Below are positions 60,228 to 64,000 of a stretch of DNA of 64,000 bases, in pieces. Each line of letters opens with the position of its first letter. The stretch's first letter is position 1. The stretch comes from Solirubrobacteraceae bacterium. GTDB lineage: Bacteria; Actinomycetota; Thermoleophilia; Solirubrobacterales; Solirubrobacteraceae. The notes beneath the pieces were generated by a model, which worked only from the letters and a program-made list of their open reading frames with translations, was not told the origin of the DNA and ran no database searches. The stretch covers positions 28,618 through 92,617 of the forward strand of contig JANWLE010000015.1 of assembly GCA_025451035.1 (NCBI GenBank), read 5' to 3'. The position numbers were made by a program, and so were the translations under genes.

Positions 60228-60236
60228 GGAAAGTAA

Positions 60237-60959
60237 ATGGCAGAGCGAGCTGCAATCGTCACCGGAGCGTCCAGCGGCATCGGGCTGGCTATCGCCCGGG
60301 TGCTTGCTGAAGAGGGTCACTGCGTGACCATGTCTGCGCGGCGACCGGAGAAGCTCAAAGAAGCGGTGCAGGGGCTACTGGCCGACGACCTGAAGGTGTC
60401 TGAAGTGGCGGCCAACGTCGCCGATGAGGCTGATATCCAAGCGGTGGTCGCAGCCCATAAGGAGCGCTACGGCCGCCTGGACGTGCTCGTCAACAACGCG
60501 GGCGTCGGCGTAGGGTCGGCGCTCGGCGAGATCAAGACCAAGCACCTCGATATGCAACTCGATGTGAACCTGCGGCAGATAGTCATCTTCTACCGCGAGT
60601 GCCTGACGATGCTGCAAGAGGCCGCCGCTGAGCACAAAAACGCTCTCGTGGTCAACACCTCATCCATTTCGGGCAAGCGCAGCGAGGCTTGGTTGTCCGT
60701 CTACTCCGCAACCAAGCACGGCGTAGTCGGCTGGACCGAAGCGATGAACAAGGAGCTTGGCCAGCAGGGCATCAAGTCGACCGCGCTGTGCCCGGCCTTC
60801 GTGGACACCCCTATGACCGATTTCGTCAAGGGGCACATAAGCGCGGAGGAGATGATCCACCCGCAGGACATCGCCGAGGCCGTCCGCTACCTGTTGAAAG
60901 TGTCGCCGGCGTGCGTGATCCCGGAGATGATGTTCGTGCGACCGGGAGACGCGATCTAG
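60237..60959 (+). CDS. short-chain dehydrogenase/reductase
   Basis: 240 residues. Classical SDR: cofactor motif VTGASSGIGLAIARVL with SARRPEK after strand 2, which favours NADP; LDVLVNNAGVGVGSAL; catalytic Ser in VNTSSISGKRSEAW and Tyr-Lys in YSATKHGVVGW; CPAFVDTPMTDF. The substrate is unknown. AGGAGG lies seven bases before the ATG inside a strong hairpin. It sits beyond the tRNA gene and may mark the right flank of the accessory stretch. Confidence 0.93.
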   Translation: MAERAAIVTGASSGIGLAIARVLAEEGHCVTMSARRPEKLKEAVQGLLADDLKVSEVAANVADEADIQAVVAAHKERYGRLDVLVNNAGVGVGSALGEIKTKHLDMQLDVNLRQIVIFYRECLTMLQEAAAEHKNALVVNTSSISGKRSEAWLSVYSATKHGVVGWTEAMNKELGQQGIKSTALCPAFVDTPMTDFVKGHISAEEMIHPQDIAEAVRYLLKVSPACVIPEMMFVRPGDAI

Positions 60960-60969
60960 CGGCGAGCGC

Positions 60970-61479
60970 TCATTTGCGTGCTGGTGTCAGTGCAAGCAGC
61001 GGACGACGCTTGTGCACCGGAGCGCCGTCAAGGCCGCCGGCGTCTTTGCCGGCACGCGAGCGTTGCCCGCGCAGTCGTAGCGCGCGGATCTCCCCCCGGG
61101 GGTCCCCTTCGGGCGCCAGCGCGCGGTGCTCGGCGATCGCCAAACCAAGGTCTGTCGCCCGGGCGCTCTGCAGGCTCCCCTCCAGTTGCGCGACGAGGAT
61201 CCTCAGCTCGCGCTTCGTCGCCGTGCGCGGCCGCTTGCCGGCGCCGGTGAAGCGGTCCCACGAGTAGGCGAACGACAGGAAGTTCGTGCGGCCGCCCGCA
61301 CGATGCGCAGCCAGCATCGGGCAGACACCACCCTCGCCGTCGACGTATGCACCCACGATGATGCGCTCGTTCGCCCGCACGCCGGTGAGCATCGCCTGGC
61401 GCGTAGCCACTGGCAAGCAGTCGATCGCCATACGCAGGCGTTCGACCGGGCTGCTCGTGCGATCGCGGCGATTTCGCAT
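60970..61479 (-). CDS. conserved-looking hypothetical protein
   Basis: 169 residues from ATG 61479. The first 100 residues read as a real domain: VERLRMAIDCLPVATRQAMLTGV, IIVGAYVDGEGGVCPMLAAHRAGGRTNFLSF and SWDRFTGAGKRPRTATKRELRILVAQLEGSL. The C-terminal 60 residues are Arg/Ala/Gly-rich and look disordered. I recall similar uncharacterised proteins in actinobacteria but no function. It converges on the SDR gene (10-base gap) and is divergent from the LLM oxidoreductase gene. Confidence 0.7.
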   Translation of the reverse strand: MRNRRDRTSSPVERLRMAIDCLPVATRQAMLTGVRANERIIVGAYVDGEGGVCPMLAAHRAGGRTNFLSFAYSWDRFTGAGKRPRTATKRELRILVAQLEGSLQSARATDLGLAIAEHRALAPEGDPRGEIRALRLRGQRSRAGKDAGGLDGAPVHKRRPLLALTPARK

Positions 61480-61593
61480 AGGCTTTGCGCACCGTACTGG
61501 CTGTCTAGCCAACGTCCGGCGGCGCACGGCCAAGCGTAGGACACGCCGTCCGCGCGCGCAACGGATCACCTCTGGTTGAAAGGAAACTTGCGC

Positions 61594-62628
61594 ATGAAGC
61601 TAGGCGTGCACATCGGCTACTGGGGTCTGGGTCTAACCTCCGAGGACCAGCTGGCGATCGTTCGTGAGGCTGAGCGCCTCGGATACGACTCGGTTTGGAC
61701 CGCGGAGGCCTACGGCTCGGACGCCGCCACCGTGCTCGGCTGGCTGGCGGGGCAGACCTCTCGCATCCGTCTGGGCTCTGGCATCTTCCAGATACCCGGC
61801 CGTTCAGCGGCGATGACTGCCATGACGGCGGCCACGATCGACCAGCTCTCTGGGGGGCGCATGATTCTCGGGATCGGGTCCTCCGGGCCGCAGGTGGCCG
61901 AGGGATGGCACGGACAGCGCTTCGCGCGGCAGCTGCAACGCACCCGCGAGTACGTTGCGGTCGTGCGCAAGGTGCTCGCACGCGAACGCGTGGAGTTCCA
62001 CGGCCAGACGCTTGAGCTTCCGCTCCCCGACGGGCCCGGCAAGGCGCTGAAGCTGACGATCTCCCCCGTCCAGGAGCGGATACCGATCTATCTGGCGGCG
62101 ATCGGCCCGAAGAACACCGCGCTCGCTGGTGAGATCGCAGACGGCTGGATCCCCACGCTCTTCTCCCCCGAGCACGTGTCCGAGCTGCGCCCATTGCTGC
62201 AAGAGGGAGCCGACCGCGCGAACCGCAGCTTGGATGGCTTTGACATAGCTCCTACTGTCAACGTGTTCGTCAGCGATGACTTGGAGAGCGCGCGCAACGC
62301 GATGCGGCCGTTCATTGCCCTCTACGTGGGCGGAATGGGCTCGCGTGAGCAGAATTTCTACAACAATCTGGTCCAGCGCTACGGATTCGAGGCAGAGGCG
62401 AAAACCATCCAGGACCTGTACCTGGAGGGCAAGCGCGAGGAGGCGATGGCGGCTATACCCGAGAAGCTGATCGATGCCGTCTCCCTCTGTGGCCCGAAGG
62501 ATGTGGTGCGGGAGCGGCTCGCGGTATACCGCGAGGCTGGGGTCGGGACTCTCGGCATCACACCGATCGCGTTCACCAAGGACGACCGGCTGGAGCAGCT
62601 GCGCCTGGTGGCCGAACTCGCCCAGTAG
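61594..62628 (+). CDS. LLM-class F420/FMN-dependent oxidoreductase
   Basis: 344 residues from ATG 61594, with AAAGGA nine bases upstream; a TTG at 61576 was rejected. TIM-barrel luciferase-like family: GVHIGYWGLGLTSEDQLAIVREAERLGYDSVWTAEAYGSDA, SRIRLGSGIFQIPGRSAAMTAM, LGIGSSGPQVAEGWHG, PIYLAAIGPKNTALAGEIADGWIP. The layout is that of F420-dependent glucose-6-phosphate dehydrogenase/methylene-H4MPT reductase-like enzymes (TIGR03559-type). F420 is more likely than FMN in this lineage. It is followed after 26 bases by the GT1 glycosyltransferase. Confidence 0.9.
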   Translation: MKLGVHIGYWGLGLTSEDQLAIVREAERLGYDSVWTAEAYGSDAATVLGWLAGQTSRIRLGSGIFQIPGRSAAMTAMTAATIDQLSGGRMILGIGSSGPQVAEGWHGQRFARQLQRTREYVAVVRKVLARERVEFHGQTLELPLPDGPGKALKLTISPVQERIPIYLAAIGPKNTALAGEIADGWIPTLFSPEHVSELRPLLQEGADRANRSLDGFDIAPTVNVFVSDDLESARNAMRPFIALYVGGMGSREQNFYNNLVQRYGFEAEAKTIQDLYLEGKREEAMAAIPEKLIDAVSLCGPKDVVRERLAVYREAGVGTLGITPIAFTKDDRLEQLRLVAELAQ

Positions 62629-62654
62629 AGCGAGTAGCTGGCGTACCCGATCTG

Positions 62655-63899
62655 ATGGTTCACTCAGGGCGTCAACTTCGAATAGCGCTCGGTGCGTTCG
62701 GCGATCCAGGGCACACGTTCCCGATGATCGCGCTCGGCCGCGCCCTGGTGGAGCGGGGTCATCAGGTCACGTTGCAGACCTGGACCCGCTGGCAGGCGCA
62801 TGTGGAAAGCGAAGGGATGAGCTTCGCGCCGGCGCCGGAGTATCAAGCGTTTCCGACTGGTCCAGAGCCTTTGGATTTCTACGAGGCTGTCATCTACGCC
62901 ACTAGAGACACCCTGCCACTGATGCGTGAGGTTGCGCCGGACGTCGTGGTCAGCGACATCCTCACGCTTGCCCCAGCGCTCGCGGCCGAGCTAGAGGGGA
63001 TCCCGCTGGCAACGCTCGTCCCGCACGTCAACCCGCAGTCAGCGCCAGGCTTCCCCGTGTATTCGATGGGCGCCCGCCTGCCACGAACCGGGCTTGGCCG
63101 CGCCATGTGGGCCTGTGCGCACCGACCGGTGCGCTGGGGACTTGAGCAGGGTCGGCGAGATCTCAACCGAACGAGAGAAAAGCTCGGACTGGCGGCCACC
63201 GACAGGCTCCACGGCGGCAACAGCACGGAACTGGTGCTGGTGGCGACCTTTCCGCAGCTCGAGTATCCCCGTAAGTGGCCAGCGCACACGCACATCGTAG
63301 GACCGCTCATGTGGGAGCCGGCCGCCGAGGCGGTGCAGTTGCCACCGGGAGACGCGCCCCTCGTCTTGGTCGCTCCCTCGACCGCGCAAGACCCGGAGCA
63401 CAGCCTGCTGCACGCTGCGTTGCGTGGGCTTAGCAGAGCGCCTGTGCGCGTCCTTGCGACATGGAACAGGCGCCTTCCGAGCAGTCCCCTACCTGTGCCG
63501 GAGAATGCCCGACTTGTCGAGTGGGTCTCCTACTCCCAGACGATGCCTCAGTGCGACGTGGTGGTCACACACGCCGGCCATGGGACGCTCGTGCGTGCGC
63601 TCGCCTCCGGCTGCGCTGTGGTCGCCTGTCCGGCTGCCGGGGATATGAACGAGAACGCGGCCCGCGTGGACTGGGCAGGGGCGGGTGTGCGCCTGCCACG
63701 CCGCTTTATCTCGCCGCGGCCGCTACGAGCTGCAGTCGAACGGACACTGAGTGACGCTGCCGTCGGGGCACGGGCGGCAGATCTCGCTGATTGGGCAAGG
63801 ACGCACGATGCTGGCGCCGTGGCGGCAATGCTCATCGAGCGTCTGGCGAACCGCACTGGTAGGGACACAGATCGTGTCGCGTCAGCCACAACGTACTGA
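62655..63899 (+). CDS. GT1-family glycosyltransferase (macrolide/flavonoid-type GT-B)
   Basis: 414 residues. N-terminal acceptor domain: RIALGAFGDPGHTFPMIALGRALVERGHQVTLQT and APDVVVSDILTLAPALAAELEGIPLATLVPH. The C-terminal nucleotide-sugar domain has VEWVSYSQTMPQCDVVVTHAGHGTLVRALASGCAVVACPAAGDMNENAARVDWAGAGVRL, the GT1 donor signature with the HAGHGT loop. It transfers a sugar to a small lipophilic molecule; donor and acceptor unknown. It probably shares a transcript with the LLM oxidoreductase. The 101 bases after it to the window end hold no recognisable gene. Confidence 0.92.
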   Translation: MVHSGRQLRIALGAFGDPGHTFPMIALGRALVERGHQVTLQTWTRWQAHVESEGMSFAPAPEYQAFPTGPEPLDFYEAVIYATRDTLPLMREVAPDVVVSDILTLAPALAAELEGIPLATLVPHVNPQSAPGFPVYSMGARLPRTGLGRAMWACAHRPVRWGLEQGRRDLNRTREKLGLAATDRLHGGNSTELVLVATFPQLEYPRKWPAHTHIVGPLMWEPAAEAVQLPPGDAPLVLVAPSTAQDPEHSLLHAALRGLSRAPVRVLATWNRRLPSSPLPVPENARLVEWVSYSQTMPQCDVVVTHAGHGTLVRALASGCAVVACPAAGDMNENAARVDWAGAGVRLPRRFISPRPLRAAVERTLSDAAVGARAADLADWARTHDAGAVAAMLIERLANRTGRDTDRVASATTY

Positions 63900-64000
63900 G
63901 CGCCGTCGGAGGCGTGGCCGAGATCAGCTACGGGACTCGACTTCGGGCCTGTTCGCTTCGGTTTTGGAAAGGACGGGCGGGCCCGTCGAACTCCGGAGAG

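Noticed and set aside
63908..63999. tRNA-Ser/Sec-like sequence beginning GGAGGCGTGGCCGAG
   Set aside because: No anticodon arm or T-arm with TTCGA in register can be folded, and the 3' acceptor does not pair. Chance resemblance.
1..64000. CRISPR arrays, rRNA genes, intact IS elements, defence islands
   Set aside because: No repeat-spacer pattern, transposase, restriction or known defence genes found. The only mobility-like gene is the Xis-type protein.

Overview
The window is a high-GC actinobacterial chromosome segment. The best guess is class Thermoleophilia (Solirubrobacterales), based on gene order and protein style rather than any marker comparison. Actinobacterial signs include mIHF next to gmk-rpoZ, a PyrR RNA element placed to control translation, a CysO-type sulfur carrier, an Rv1264-like adenylate cyclase, an F420/LLM-type oxidoreductase, and several starts that look leaderless. 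About 95% of the window is coding, and the left two thirds is conserved housekeeping sequence, mostly on the minus strand.

Layout, left to right. 1-11.2 kb: translation and RNA block, read leftwards (rimP-nusA-ylxR-infB-rbfA-nrnA-truB-ribF, then rpsO-peroxiredoxin-DsbA-like-pnp; pnp runs off the left edge). 11.2-13.9 kb: mihF-gmk-rpoZ-coaBC-TPR. 14-24.4 kb: a full de novo UMP operon (pyrR-pyrB-pyrC-isochorismatase-like-carA-carB-pyrK-pyrD) behind rnz, with a PyrR-binding RNA hairpin over the pyrR ribosome binding site. 24.5-26.9 kb: tRNA-Arg(CCG), a gutted radical-SAM gene, and an ECF sigma factor with a DUF4349 membrane partner. 27-29.7 kb: ctaG, then a unit with a consensus promoter, a SAM-I riboswitch, a threonine-synthase-family gene and a CysO-like sulfur carrier. 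29.7-41.6 kb: lipid kinase, rel (ppGpp), recJ, secDF, a Zn-ribbon/PAS protein and ruvCAB.

41.7-49.8 kb: adenylate cyclase, sugar nucleotidyltransferase, yebC, phosphomannomutase, MBL hydrolase, and rpiR-pdxS-pdxT-rpiB, which fits ribose-5-phosphate supply for PLP synthesis. 49.9-56.7 kb: acetoacetyl-CoA synthetase, class V aminotransferase, ArnT/PMT-like glycosyltransferase, Ppx/GppA. 56.7-60.1 kb is the accessory-looking part: an internally deleted nadA, a 0.5 kb gene-free stretch with strong inverted repeats, small orphan genes, a decayed TolB-like gene, and an excisionase-type HTH protein beside a CAT-anticodon tRNA. 60.2-63.9 kb: SDR (with a hairpin over its ribosome binding site), a hypothetical gene, an LLM oxidoreductase and a GT1 glycosyltransferase.

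The most interesting point is the 27.9-29.7 kb unit. A SAM-I riboswitch controls a ThrC-family PLP enzyme next to a CysO-type carrier, which suggests protein-thiocarboxylate-dependent homocysteine synthesis rather than ordinary threonine synthesis. This is inference. Two further points stand out: two genes (radical SAM and nadA) keep their first and last parts but have lost the middle, and several leader RNA structures are visible.
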